NCBI RefSeq assembly: GCF_009797935.1
Contig: NZ_VOLC01000004.1
Coordinates: 124,001 to 188,000 of the forward strand
Length of the DNA: 64,000 bases
Reading direction: 5' to 3'
Source: Lunatibacter salilacus
GTDB lineage: Bacteria > Bacteroidota > Bacteroidia > Cytophagales > Cyclobacteriaceae
This document shows positions 44,348 through 53,585 of the stretch, one piece after another. A program made the position numbers and the translations under genes. Position 1 is the first letter of the stretch, and each line of letters begins with the position of its first letter. The notes under the pieces were generated by a model. The model searched no databases. It was not told the origin of the DNA and saw nothing but the letters and a program-made list of their open reading frames with translations.

Positions 44348-44875
44348 ATGCGTATCGCTTGGTTTTTCATTCTCGGAATCTTAATTATGGCAAATGCTCC
44401 GGTAGATGAGCAGTTTGTCATCAAACAAAGGGAAATCAAAGTGAAGGGAATTACTTCCTTCGGTAAATTTGAGTGCTCCTACGGAAATGAAAAGCTTGGC
44501 GATACGCTTTATACAGGTGAAGTTCCAAAATCAAAACGAATACATTTTGTCATCGAAGTAGAAGATTTTGGTTGCGGAAATTTTTTATTAAATAGGGATT
44601 TCAAAAGCACCATAAAAGCGTCAGAGCACCCAACCTGCCTAGTGACAGTAAACGCTATGTACCGTCAACGCCAACATTTTTTAAGTAATATAGAAGTCAA
44701 CTTGGCTGGTAAGTTCCTCTCTTTGGAGGATGTTGTGTTTACTCAAAAAAATAAGGAGCTTACAGGTGAAATTAGTCTTTCTTTTGATCAATTGGACCTA
44801 GTGGCACCAGCAAAGTTTGGAGGTTTAATCCAGGTAGATGACAACCTTGTCCTTGAAATTATATTGGGGATATAG
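44348..44875 (+). CDS. Divergent YceI-like secreted protein
   Basis: 175 residues with a short signal peptide. The mature part follows the YceI order: EIKVKGITSFGKFECSYG aligns with the VKGTSTLHDW strand, NFLLNRDFKSTIKASEHPTC with the RNRHLKSDEFFD helix, and LTGEISLSFDQLDLVAP with the late strands. Identity to the first YceI protein is low. It has extra cysteines (ECSYG, DFGCGNF, TCLV) that might form a disulfide. It is the third gene of the operon, 17 nt after the porin. Confidence 0.65.
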   Translation: MRIAWFFILGILIMANAPVDEQFVIKQREIKVKGITSFGKFECSYGNEKLGDTLYTGEVPKSKRIHFVIEVEDFGCGNFLLNRDFKSTIKASEHPTCLVTVNAMYRQRQHFLSNIEVNLAGKFLSLEDVVFTQKNKELTGEISLSFDQLDLVAPAKFGGLIQVDDNLVLEIILGI

Positions 44876-44903
44876 CCCATTCCAAATAGTCTGCGTTGAA
44901 CGG

Positions 44904-46544
44904 CTAATAGATTTGGATTATTTTTTCTTTTCGTACTGAATCAATTGAAGTTTTCCCCCATTTAGTAATTGTTACTTTATAGGCTCCTTTCAGTACTGGT
45001 ATGGGAATAGTTATATTCTCATTTCCCCCTTTCAAGGTGAGCGTTTTCCATAGTAAAAGACTCCCCAACGAGGAAAGTTGTTGATCTACTGGGGCATATT
45101 CAATAGGAGTCAATGGAAATTGGATGCCTTTATAAGCAAGAAAAAGCGCATTTTTTGGAAGGTCATATTTTCCAAAATCATTATCAAAGGATGTCAGTGC
45201 AATGGCGCCTTCAAAAAGTTTGTGATTCAAATATAATTCCCTGTTTAGAATTTCCATCTGCTTTATCCCCAACGGATTAAATTTGGAGAAGGCATCATTA
45301 TCTAAGATGGGTAGCCCATCAATTAGTATTAGCGGATTCATTTTGAAAACCTGATTCGCCGGTTTGTTGATACTTCTAAAGACTGTTTTCCGATCCTCCC
45401 TTCGTACCAAAACCTCTGGAACATATTCCCGGATCACCGTGGCCATATCGTCAAAACGGTTGTAATCGTCCAAAAGATAGGACCTATCTGGTAGAAAAAG
45501 CCTTGGATTGGAAGGAATGGGCTCAGGAGACCAGTATTGAAAGTAGGATGCGGCTTGACTAGCTACCATTCTTTCCTGAAGAAAACTCAATGAAGATTCT
45601 GAAAAACTCAAATAGGGGATTATAAATTCTTCTGTGGGTTTTTGTTGCCAGAATGGAGATTCCACCACAAAATTTAATTGTTCTTTATCGGCGTCAGACT
45701 GGACGATGACATAATTAAAATGAGAAAAATCCCCAGTTTCAAAAAATACATCTCCAGTAGAACGGGCCTTTCCGATTATAAACTTAGATTCCAGACCATG
45801 CGCAGAAAGAAAAAACGTTTCTGTGGTATCGATCACGCGCTCCAAGCTTTTGCCATGAATGATATGTCCAAATATTTCGGAAATATAGTTTTTCGGTTCA
45901 GGCTGTGCGTCGTAAAGTTTTTCTTCCCTTAGCGTTGGAATAAGTGGAAACTCTCCTTGATATGAGATGGATGTGGTCAACACATCCGAAGGTTGTCCCA
46001 GCAATTGAAGGCTTATCTTTTCATCATCCAATGTGTGTTCAAATAGTTGCGAACTATTGTCGGAAATAGCGGTGCTTGCCTTTGAAAGAAAAGTATCATT
46101 TACAGGCTTTGCTCCAGATACTGGGGGAATAAGTGGATTTACAATACCGATAAGTTGGTGGAAAACTCCATTTTGAGGAGAATAATACGGGCTGTTTCGG
46201 GTATAAATACGTAGTAAATAATAGTCGGAAGGTAGGTTGTCCGGTATGGTAAGATACCCACCGGCCTGGCCAAATCTTAATGCCGTCAATTCTTGGACTA
46301 CAGGTACATAATCCCTATTCAATAGTTCCATGTAGGCTACTTTGGAAGGAGTGGGTCTACCTTCATGGGTAGCCATAATCTGGACCCATAGCTTCTCATT
46401 GGGCATGAGGTATTCTTCTGAAATGGTAGCCGTCACGGTTTCCTCAAGCGTGATTTCTTGGGAGTAACTGGAAAGAAAAGGCATAATCCATATGCCCAAA
46501 AGACAAAGTATGCAGTTTAGCCTATGACACAACGTTTTTTTCAT
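44904..46544 (-). CDS. MG2-like domain protein with a TonB-plug-like C-terminus
   Basis: 546 residues with a Sec signal (to about residue 29, SYSQEITL). Residues 30-130 read as a macroglobulin (MG2)-like domain (YLMPNEKLWVQIMATH, SDYYLLRIYTRNSP). A later segment NPLILIDGLPILDNDAFSKFNPLGIKQMEIL, then GAIALTSFD, is like the plug domain of a TonB-dependent receptor, but no barrel follows. This hybrid is common in Bacteroidota beside TonB receptors and DUF4249 lipoproteins, as here. It may help assemble or gate the receptor; no function is established. Confidence 0.72.
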   Translation of the reverse strand: MKKTLCHRLNCILCLLGIWIMPFLSSYSQEITLEETVTATISEEYLMPNEKLWVQIMATHEGRPTPSKVAYMELLNRDYVPVVQELTALRFGQAGGYLTIPDNLPSDYYLLRIYTRNSPYYSPQNGVFHQLIGIVNPLIPPVSGAKPVNDTFLSKASTAISDNSSQLFEHTLDDEKISLQLLGQPSDVLTTSISYQGEFPLIPTLREEKLYDAQPEPKNYISEIFGHIIHGKSLERVIDTTETFFLSAHGLESKFIIGKARSTGDVFFETGDFSHFNYVIVQSDADKEQLNFVVESPFWQQKPTEEFIIPYLSFSESSLSFLQERMVASQAASYFQYWSPEPIPSNPRLFLPDRSYLLDDYNRFDDMATVIREYVPEVLVRREDRKTVFRSINKPANQVFKMNPLILIDGLPILDNDAFSKFNPLGIKQMEILNRELYLNHKLFEGAIALTSFDNDFGKYDLPKNALFLAYKGIQFPLTPIEYAPVDQQLSSLGSLLLWKTLTLKGGNENITIPIPVLKGAYKVTITKWGKTSIDSVRKEKIIQIY

Positions 46545-46550
46545 GGTTCG

Positions 46551-47705
46551 TTAAAATTCATATTCTTCCCAAAAAGATGGGGGATTAGCATTACCCCTTA
46601 GCCTGCAGTCAGTGCAATTGACCGTGGTTGACAGGTAGGTCGTACATATCGGCCCGTCACAAACGGGTAAGACGGGGACATAATTATTGAGAACAAAATA
46701 ATCATTATAGTCATCCCTGATTACTGTATCCAAGGCACAATTTTGGTATTCCGGTATGAAAACCCTCCAAGGACCGAGGTCCCTACTATCAATGTACATC
46801 CGTTTTTCTATGGTTTGTCCGGCACTGATATATCCAATTACAGGTTGTTCTGGGTTTGTTAAATTATTTACATTACTGTTAATTAAAGAAGGAAGCGGAC
46901 TGAAAATGCCTCCAATATCGTCTGAGTTTTTACGCATACCATCCCAAAAAATAAACGCATCCTGGTCTATTGCCCGTTGTTTGACAAGTATGCTGTACCG
47001 TTGACCCAATTTTTCGGAGAGAGAATCTATCCGCTGGATTTCTTTTTTGGAAATTCGGTTTCCCTGAAACCTATCTGCGGATTCTAATATAATGCGAGTG
47101 GAAACATCACTTTGAAAGCAACTTAAAACAATTTGGCTAAAGGGAGTGGATAGAACGGTTCTTCTTTCTGAGTCATAATAATAGAAGTTTTGATAGGGAC
47201 TTCTATATTCCCAATCCTCCTCATATTCCCATACAAAATACCGCACATTTTCTGTGCCTGTAGTGCTGGCATATATACTGACTCCTCCGTCTCTACGTTC
47301 GTAATTCAACTCCATATCTGCCGGCGTATCCATTGGATTGATTTCATCAGAAAGGTACTCAGCCGTCGGTGTAGTTATCCGAACCCGATAGTTTTGGTTG
47401 GCGGGAAGCTCGTCGTTTAGAAGATATTCACCCAAGAACCGCTGGAAAAAAACCCACTTACCAGACTCTGTCCCTTCCACTTCGACTATCGCATTCGAAA
47501 CAGGCAAAGCGCGGATATCGCTATAAATCGGAGTAGTCCGACTAAGGGAAATTTTACTGCCTGAGGAACCCACTTCCAGATACCCTTCCACCACCAAGAG
47601 TTGGTAGTCTATTTCTGTTACAGCAGGCTCAAACGGCTCTCTACAACCTACGATGCAAAGCCATAGAATCGCAAAAAGAAATATGCCGGATGAAATACCT
47701 TTCAT
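46551..47705 (-). CDS. DUF4249-type lipoprotein
   Basis: 384 residues from the ATG at 47705, which begins a lipoprotein signal (MKGISSGIFLFAILWLCIVGC). The open frame reaches 47894, but that part overlaps the receptor gene and has no signal. The body fits DUF4249: a first domain with VVEGYLEVGSSGSKISLSRT, strands typical of a fibronectin-like fold, and a Cys-rich end (CDGPICTT, NCTDCRLRGNANPP). DUF4249 proteins almost always follow a TonB receptor, as here (4 nt), and are thought to be the surface partner of the channel. Confidence 0.85.
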   Translation of the reverse strand: MKGISSGIFLFAILWLCIVGCREPFEPAVTEIDYQLLVVEGYLEVGSSGSKISLSRTTPIYSDIRALPVSNAIVEVEGTESGKWVFFQRFLGEYLLNDELPANQNYRVRITTPTAEYLSDEINPMDTPADMELNYERRDGGVSIYASTTGTENVRYFVWEYEEDWEYRSPYQNFYYYDSERRTVLSTPFSQIVLSCFQSDVSTRIILESADRFQGNRISKKEIQRIDSLSEKLGQRYSILVKQRAIDQDAFIFWDGMRKNSDDIGGIFSPLPSLINSNVNNLTNPEQPVIGYISAGQTIEKRMYIDSRDLGPWRVFIPEYQNCALDTVIRDDYNDYFVLNNYVPVLPVCDGPICTTYLSTTVNCTDCRLRGNANPPSFWEEYEF

Positions 47706-47709
47706 GCTT

Positions 47710-50475
47710 TTAAAATTTAAAATTGTATGTAATAAACGGAATAGGCTGCGCAAATATGGAGAGTTGATATCCTTGTAAGACACCCTGAACAGGTGCAAAA
47801 TAAACCGAGTATGGGTTGCTTCTGCCCAGGAGATTGTATATGCCCAGTGACCAGGAAGCGTGGGCAAGCTTACGAATGCGGTGGTTTCCTTCAATGTTTA
47901 CGGAAAAATCTACCCTGAAGTAATCCGGTATCCGGTGTTCATTTCTATCTGAGTAAAAAACCCTGTCAGAGCCACCGTATTGGAATTTGGCAATGGGTAG
48001 CGTTATGGGTCTTCCAGTACTGTAATTGGTGTTTAGCGAGGTATTGATCCGCTTAGTAAATTCAAAGTTGGCAGCGACCATGATATCATGGGGTTGGTCA
48101 AAATTGCTCGGATAGAAGGCTCCGTCATTGATTTGCTCACCGATTTCGTCTACCGATGTTCTCAACTGAGAGCGGGAATAGGTGTAGCTAACCCATCCGT
48201 TGAGTTTTCCTACCGTTTTCTTTGCCATAAATTCCACGCCATATGCTTTTCCTGTTGTATTCAAAATGTCCTGCTCTATAGCTTGGTTCAGCAGTAAAGT
48301 TGCTCCGCTTCCAAAATCCACCAGATTGCGTAGGCGACGATAGTACACTTCCACGGATGTTTCGACGGTATTGTTTTTTAGATTTTTGAAAAACCCTACA
48401 GAAACCTGTTCCCCCAACTGAGGAGCTACGTGGGGATCACTTAGCTTCCAAGTGTCTGTTGGGGAAATGGCTGCGGTATTGGTGAGCATGTGTAGGTGTT
48501 GCCTACCCGTATTGAATCCTGCTTTGATGGATGTGAAATTATCGATTGCATAACGGGCGGAAATTCTTGCCTCCGGTCCATGATAGGTATGTATGATATC
48601 CCCTGCCTGGTAGGTGTCTTGACCGTTTATAGTGGATTCTGATCTGATTTCTCCGGGAATATATCTGGTGACTTCCTGAGGTCCGAGGTAATTATAGATG
48701 ACATACCGAACCCCATAGTTGACCATCCAGTTGGAGTTAATTTCGAATTCGTCACCTATATAAATAGCTGATTCCAAGCTTTGTTCGGGCTGAACTTCTT
48801 CCGGCAACACTAAGGATTCCTCTCCTTTAGGTACTAGGGTACCGGCTGCCAATTTATACCTGACATGATTCATCCCAAAACTCAGTCGGTGCTTGTCATT
48901 TAATTCATAGGTAAAATGGTTTCTCCAATGGCTTTGATTCATGGAAAATCCATAATCAAACGCATTCAAGGGATCTAAATCTCCGTTTATATTGAATCCA
49001 TAATAATCATGGCCTAGGGTAAACTCTCCTTCCAGACGGTCATTAAAATAATGTATCCATCGAATATTGGCATTTTGATTTTGGTAGGAAAATGAGGTAT
49101 CCCGATCAAACCTGAAGAAATCCCTGCTTCCATAGAGCGAGAGTTGAAGCTCATTTTTTTCGTCTATGACGTGGCTTACATTCAGATTCAGGTCATAGAA
49201 AGATGCCCTGCTATCCCTAAATTCAGACTCTTCGTCCAAAAGCCCGAATAGCCAGTTGGAGTAAGTCGTCCTGCCTCCCATGGCAAACGAGGTCTTTTCT
49301 CCCAACGGACCTTCCAAATAAAGGCGACTGGTCATCGGCCCTATACCTCCGCCCCCTTCGATTTTTTCCTTATTGCCGTATTTTGCTTTCACATCCAGCA
49401 CAGAGGACAACCTGCCCCCATATTCAACCGGAATACCGGCCTTATATAGATCCACACTCTCAATCATATCGGAGTTAAAAGCAGAAAATAGCCCGAATAA
49501 GTGGGAGGGATTGTAAATGGTTGCGTTGTTAAACAGGATAAGGTTTTGGTCGGCAGCGCCTCCGCGCACATTGAATCCCACACTTGCTTCGCCTACTGTT
49601 TTGACACCGGGAAGGGTGAGTATGGCTTTTAATACATCAACTTCACCCAACACAGCCGGAAGTTTCTTCATTGAGGTGACTGTGATGCTTTCCAGCCCCA
49701 TTTCGGGTCTTTCTATGTTTGCGGATTTTTCGGAAGTGACGGTTACCTCCATCAGAGAGATGATATTGTCATCCATGGATACATCCAAGTTACCGTCACC
49801 AAGCAAATTTATTTGTCGCTGTTCCTGATACGCACCGAAGTTCTGAATAATAAGAGTATGTCGACCTTTTGATAAGCGTATGCTATAGTTGCCATTTTCA
49901 TCCGTGATGCCTCTGACGTCATTTCCAGCGCTATAAACCAAGGCACCTATTATGGGATTTCCCGATTCTTCGCTAATTACTTTTCCTTGCAACAGCCCTT
50001 CCGAGGGGGACACACTCCGCTGTGGAGTGCCGATGTCCCAAAGTTTGTTTTTGGCAAAAACCCTGTCCTGAGAAAGCTGGGAGCTATCCCCGCTTGCTTG
50101 GGTAGTTTCGAAAATTTGCTGTTGGAAAAAGGATTTGGGAAACTGAACACGAAGTGGCTGGCCTTTTGTAATAAATACCCGCTTTTGGGAATCAATGCTA
50201 AATCTCAATTCCGTACCTGAGAAAATTCTCCTTAATATATCGTCAAGCGGATTACCAGTTGCGCTGATGTTGACTGTGAGACTATCCACCTCTGTGGATT
50301 TAAAATAGAACGTGAAATTGTATCTGTCTTCTATTTGCCGAGCGAACCGATCAAATGTCAGTCCAGAAAAAATTCCGCTGATTTTTTCTTCTTGAATCTC
50401 TTGTCCTAATGAAGGAAAAGCAAAACCAAAAACTAAGATCACTAAATAAAACCAGACCCTAATCAACATTGTCAT
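47710..50475 (-). CDS. TonB-dependent receptor with STN and carboxypeptidase-like regulatory domains
   Basis: 921 residues. After a signal peptide (to about residue 25) comes an STN-type secretin/TonB short N-terminal domain (about 30-105). A carboxypeptidase-like regulatory domain follows (GKVISEESGNPIIGALVYSAG, about 165-240), then a plug (LPAVLGEVDVLKAILTLPGV, NVRGGAADQNLILFNNATIY) and the barrel ending in Phe (ITYNFKF). Imports a ligand with the help of TonB, or acts as a signal transducer; the STN domain would fit anti-sigma signalling, but no FecR or sigma factor is adjacent. The start overlaps the upstream gene by 17 nt. Confidence 0.9.
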   Translation of the reverse strand: MTMLIRVWFYLVILVFGFAFPSLGQEIQEEKISGIFSGLTFDRFARQIEDRYNFTFYFKSTEVDSLTVNISATGNPLDDILRRIFSGTELRFSIDSQKRVFITKGQPLRVQFPKSFFQQQIFETTQASGDSSQLSQDRVFAKNKLWDIGTPQRSVSPSEGLLQGKVISEESGNPIIGALVYSAGNDVRGITDENGNYSIRLSKGRHTLIIQNFGAYQEQRQINLLGDGNLDVSMDDNIISLMEVTVTSEKSANIERPEMGLESITVTSMKKLPAVLGEVDVLKAILTLPGVKTVGEASVGFNVRGGAADQNLILFNNATIYNPSHLFGLFSAFNSDMIESVDLYKAGIPVEYGGRLSSVLDVKAKYGNKEKIEGGGGIGPMTSRLYLEGPLGEKTSFAMGGRTTYSNWLFGLLDEESEFRDSRASFYDLNLNVSHVIDEKNELQLSLYGSRDFFRFDRDTSFSYQNQNANIRWIHYFNDRLEGEFTLGHDYYGFNINGDLDPLNAFDYGFSMNQSHWRNHFTYELNDKHRLSFGMNHVRYKLAAGTLVPKGEESLVLPEEVQPEQSLESAIYIGDEFEINSNWMVNYGVRYVIYNYLGPQEVTRYIPGEIRSESTINGQDTYQAGDIIHTYHGPEARISARYAIDNFTSIKAGFNTGRQHLHMLTNTAAISPTDTWKLSDPHVAPQLGEQVSVGFFKNLKNNTVETSVEVYYRRLRNLVDFGSGATLLLNQAIEQDILNTTGKAYGVEFMAKKTVGKLNGWVSYTYSRSQLRTSVDEIGEQINDGAFYPSNFDQPHDIMVAANFEFTKRINTSLNTNYSTGRPITLPIAKFQYGGSDRVFYSDRNEHRIPDYFRVDFSVNIEGNHRIRKLAHASWSLGIYNLLGRSNPYSVYFAPVQGVLQGYQLSIFAQPIPFITYNFKF

Positions 50476-51202
50476 AGGTTTTTAATGCGTTATTCACCAC
50501 AACCTTTAAGTAAGCCTCTTTATTTTTCTTGAATTTCAAGTTGTTTCGTTTCAATTCTGGTCGAATTTCCCTCTTCGTAACCTGAAGTAGCCTAAAGGCA
50601 TCTTTCTTTTTTCTGACAGGGTGGAATTCATTTTCCAATTCGATATAATATTTTTGGTTTTCAAAAAACTTGTTATAGGGAGTCATCGGTGAACTATCCT
50701 TGACAATTTCTTTATAATGCTTACAAAAGAGTCCAATATTTCCTTGGACGATTTCCCTGTAAAAACCGTTTCCGTGATAAAAAGAACTAATGTCTTTGTT
50801 AACTTTTATGAAAGTACTACTATCGCCCAATATAAACTTCTCTATTTTATCCGGATCCAAGATGGTCTTTTGGTTTTTTATTGGCGAAATGGTGATCACC
50901 AAATCATTTACTATATCATATTGTAATGGAGTCTCAGAATACCTGAATCCACTGATTGTGATTTTTCCGTTACCAAGGAGTTGATTGTTATAAAACGGGT
51001 GCCCATCCACATGCCGATCTTCTTGAATATATTGCGCGCCAACGTGGATTTCAGGAAAATAAGAGGAAATCTCCTGATAGGGAGCAACGAATTTAATTTC
51101 GCCGTCGAAAACTTGTCCGCATAGATTTGAGCCTGAACTAAAAAAAAGTAGAAAACTCGCAAACAACCACTTATTGCGTAAGAGCCAAACTATTCCATTC
51201 AT
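50459..51202 (-). CDS. Secreted protein of unknown function upstream of the TonB receptor
   Basis: 247 residues with a signal peptide (hydrophobic to about residue 30). The body has the layout of a protein often seen beside Bacteroidota TonB receptors: PLQYDIVNDLVI, FILGDSSTFIKV, GNGFYREIVQGN, then a basic C-terminal helix (KRNNLKFKKNKEAYLKVVVN). I know no name for the family. It overlaps the receptor gene by 17 nt, so the two are co-expressed; a surface or periplasmic accessory role is likely but unproven. Confidence 0.75.
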   Translation of the reverse strand: MNGIVWLLRNKWLFASFLLFFSSGSNLCGQVFDGEIKFVAPYQEISSYFPEIHVGAQYIQEDRHVDGHPFYNNQLLGNGKITISGFRYSETPLQYDIVNDLVITISPIKNQKTILDPDKIEKFILGDSSTFIKVNKDISSFYHGNGFYREIVQGNIGLFCKHYKEIVKDSSPMTPYNKFFENQKYYIELENEFHPVRKKKDAFRLLQVTKREIRPELKRNNLKFKKNKEAYLKVVVNNALKTYDNVD

Positions 51203-51335
51203 TTAAATTTATTTCAAAAGTTGAATTTCCACTACTAAAAGAAATAGCAATAAACATATTTTTTTTAAAAAATCAGATTCATTTGATCAGGAATTTTTAT
51301 TTTTCCCTAAACTTTTAATATTCCTTTCAGCCGCT

Positions 51336-51400
51336 AACCTTCCAGGTTTTGTCGATATTCTGTTATTTGTTCGAATTAAACTGTCGAAACCTAGAAGGTT
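51336..51400. repeat. Inverted repeat between the DUF4230 operon and the TonB cluster
   Basis: AACCTTCCAGGTTT (51336-51349) and AAACCTAGAAGGTT (51387-51400) form a 14-bp stem with one wobble across 37 nt. No T run follows on either strand, so it is more like a dispersed palindromic repeat than a terminator, though it is the only structure after the operon stop at 51495. Confidence 0.5.
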
Positions 51401-51494
51401 TTACTTCTTTAGGAATACTTGATTACAGGAAACTAAGCATCCAGCTTCTAACGGAAAATTAAATTATCCAATTCAAATTATCCCTAATCCAAGT

Positions 51495-53585
51495 TTAGTC
51501 TCCAAAATTAAATTTGACAGCATTACGGGTCTGGAGTTTGGAATTGAACCATTCATTGGCCCGGGTTATTGGACTCCGATGGGTTCTTGAATATTGCTGG
51601 GAAAGCAGATGAGACAAATAACTTGTCATCTCTTCCCGTTGATCTTGGCTGAGCCAGTCTGGAAAACCCGTAATAGCTAAATCTTCCTGTAAGTTTTGAC
51701 TTTCTCTGATGAGTATAAGGCTGTCCCTTTCCAGTAAAATAACGTTTTGTCCTTTGCTCAAATCCAACAAATTTTTGTTAAAAATATCCTCGAGTGTTAT
51801 ATCCACTTTTTTCCATGGATCATCTTCGCTGTTAATTTTTTCAAAAACCCAAAGAGCCGTAGATTCATTATTTAAAATCCGGGTTGAATCCATTCGTTGT
51901 GAAGACAGGATAATGGGACGTTTGGCCGTCAAAAAATTCCAGCGTTCGGCATTGTAGTTGAACGGAAAAAGTAATTCGTGGAGCAACTTAGCCGTGGTGT
52001 CTGTTTCCATTATGTGTTGGGCAGGCTGGATTATTTCCTCGTTTTGGCCAATTGAATCACTGGCTTCTGGGAGCGGCCTGATATTACCAACATGAATGGA
52101 AGGCTGCAAGAGTAAAGCGACACTCTGGCTAAACTGATCCATAAGACTAAGGGAATCACTGTCAGCCCAGAGAGTTAACAACGAATCTTTTGGAAGGGCC
52201 TCCAATTTCAACCAATTCCTCGTACGAGTAAGCGTGTCCAGTTCAGCCCTGCTGATCAAGGAGTCCAAACCCATTTGAAAGACCCAAGTGGAGTAATAGT
52301 TAAACTTAAGGTCATCAGATTCAAACGGGAGCTGCCGAACCTGTTTAGTCATCTGAATTAATGTTTCCCATTTTTTCCTGGCAAGTTGCTGGTTATTAAA
52401 TCGGTTTTCTCTACTTCTGTTGAGCGAGTCAATAATCCTCCTTTCCTCAACTACCTGTTCTTCAAACAGCTTAGCCTCTTCGTAATTGATGAATTGGTCT
52501 TTTACGATCTGCTGGGTAAGTTGGATGATTTGATCATGGTGGAAAATCACCTTTTTTATTTCTTTTCCAGTAACAAGGGAAAATAGATGCATTAAAGTCT
52601 CTCCCCCAAATATTTCGGCATGTTTTAGTATATCTGCACGCTGTGCACTTACCTCCAATTTCTGTATGGCAATTTCTTTAACTTTCTTGGCATCCTTAAA
52701 ATTTACTTTTCCGGAATAGGTCAGGATGTCAAAGCCGGGGATTCCCTTTTCCGGAATAAACCACGGATTGATATCCGTGTTGAGGATCTTTGGGGCAAGA
52801 CCAAAAAAATGCAGTTCGGCAGCTTGCTCATTGATATAGAACATGCTGGGCCTGAGCTCACTTAGGTCAAAGCCAGCCTTTACGGTACCTCTTCCGATCA
52901 TGGCTAATTTTTTTCTTGCCTCCTGCCTCGGAGCATCTTCTAATTTTCGCTGCCTGTAGGCGTTCTTGAAGTCTAAAGAATCCCAATGTCTATCTATCTG
53001 GTCTGGATATAATTCGAATAATAACTGTTTTGTCTGATTGTTAGATAGGTTGTTTCGGATAATTGCCGTTCCGTTATTTATTTTTTCATACAAAAAAGAT
53101 AAAACCTGATCATGTAAGGGAAGCAGTTCAAAAGCCTCCCAATCCTCCCTGTAGTTGAGTTTATCCAGTATGTTATTTCTGGATACTGGGTCTAAAATAA
53201 GTCGATTTCTCTCTCTACGCTTGAGTGGAGAATCTTTTTCAAGCGTCTTTAACTTTTCCTCCCTCGTAAAGGAATCAAAATTAGCTAGACGTAACAGCAT
53301 TTCTTTCAATTCCTCATAGGCGTCGATTGCCTGAAAGGTAATTTCAGGATTTTCCAATTCCTCAGTTCTTGCTTCCTGGATGGAAGAGATCACTTCTCCA
53401 TAATACTCTGCGGTAATCAATTCCCCCATTTCAACGATTTCAGTTACCATATTTGCAGTGGGCTGAAGCCTCGCTTTTCCTCCGAAAATGCCTAGGGGGT
53501 TCCACCAATAAAGCAAAAAAATGGCAGCAGCTACCAAGGCAATATCAAAAATTAACCGGGCACTATGTATTATCTGACGAATCAT
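51495..53585 (-). CDS. Membrane-anchored protein with a split DUF4230-like domain
   Basis: 696 residues with one N-terminal membrane anchor (about 14-31, LIFDIALVAAAIFLLYWW) and no lipobox. The segment MVTEIVEMGELITAEYYGEVI (about 46-66) matches the first strand of DUF4230. The matching second half (GTVKAGFDLSELRPSMFYI through LAPKILNTDINPWFIP) occurs only at about 230-290, so some 150 residues, mostly helical and basic, interrupt the domain. The last 340 residues are unrecognised, helical and acidic. Its ATG overlaps the upstream DUF4230 lipoprotein stop by 4 nt (ATGA). The bulk should be periplasmic. Function unknown. Confidence 0.78.
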   Translation of the reverse strand: MIRQIIHSARLIFDIALVAAAIFLLYWWNPLGIFGGKARLQPTANMVTEIVEMGELITAEYYGEVISSIQEARTEELENPEITFQAIDAYEELKEMLLRLANFDSFTREEKLKTLEKDSPLKRRERNRLILDPVSRNNILDKLNYREDWEAFELLPLHDQVLSFLYEKINNGTAIIRNNLSNNQTKQLLFELYPDQIDRHWDSLDFKNAYRQRKLEDAPRQEARKKLAMIGRGTVKAGFDLSELRPSMFYINEQAAELHFFGLAPKILNTDINPWFIPEKGIPGFDILTYSGKVNFKDAKKVKEIAIQKLEVSAQRADILKHAEIFGGETLMHLFSLVTGKEIKKVIFHHDQIIQLTQQIVKDQFINYEEAKLFEEQVVEERRIIDSLNRSRENRFNNQQLARKKWETLIQMTKQVRQLPFESDDLKFNYYSTWVFQMGLDSLISRAELDTLTRTRNWLKLEALPKDSLLTLWADSDSLSLMDQFSQSVALLLQPSIHVGNIRPLPEASDSIGQNEEIIQPAQHIMETDTTAKLLHELLFPFNYNAERWNFLTAKRPIILSSQRMDSTRILNNESTALWVFEKINSEDDPWKKVDITLEDIFNKNLLDLSKGQNVILLERDSLILIRESQNLQEDLAITGFPDWLSQDQREEMTSYLSHLLSQQYSRTHRSPITRANEWFNSKLQTRNAVKFNFGD

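Noticed and set aside
51336-51400. Inverted repeat as terminator of the DUF4230 operon
   Set aside because: No T run follows on the minus strand and the loop is 37 nt long; kept only as a repeat.
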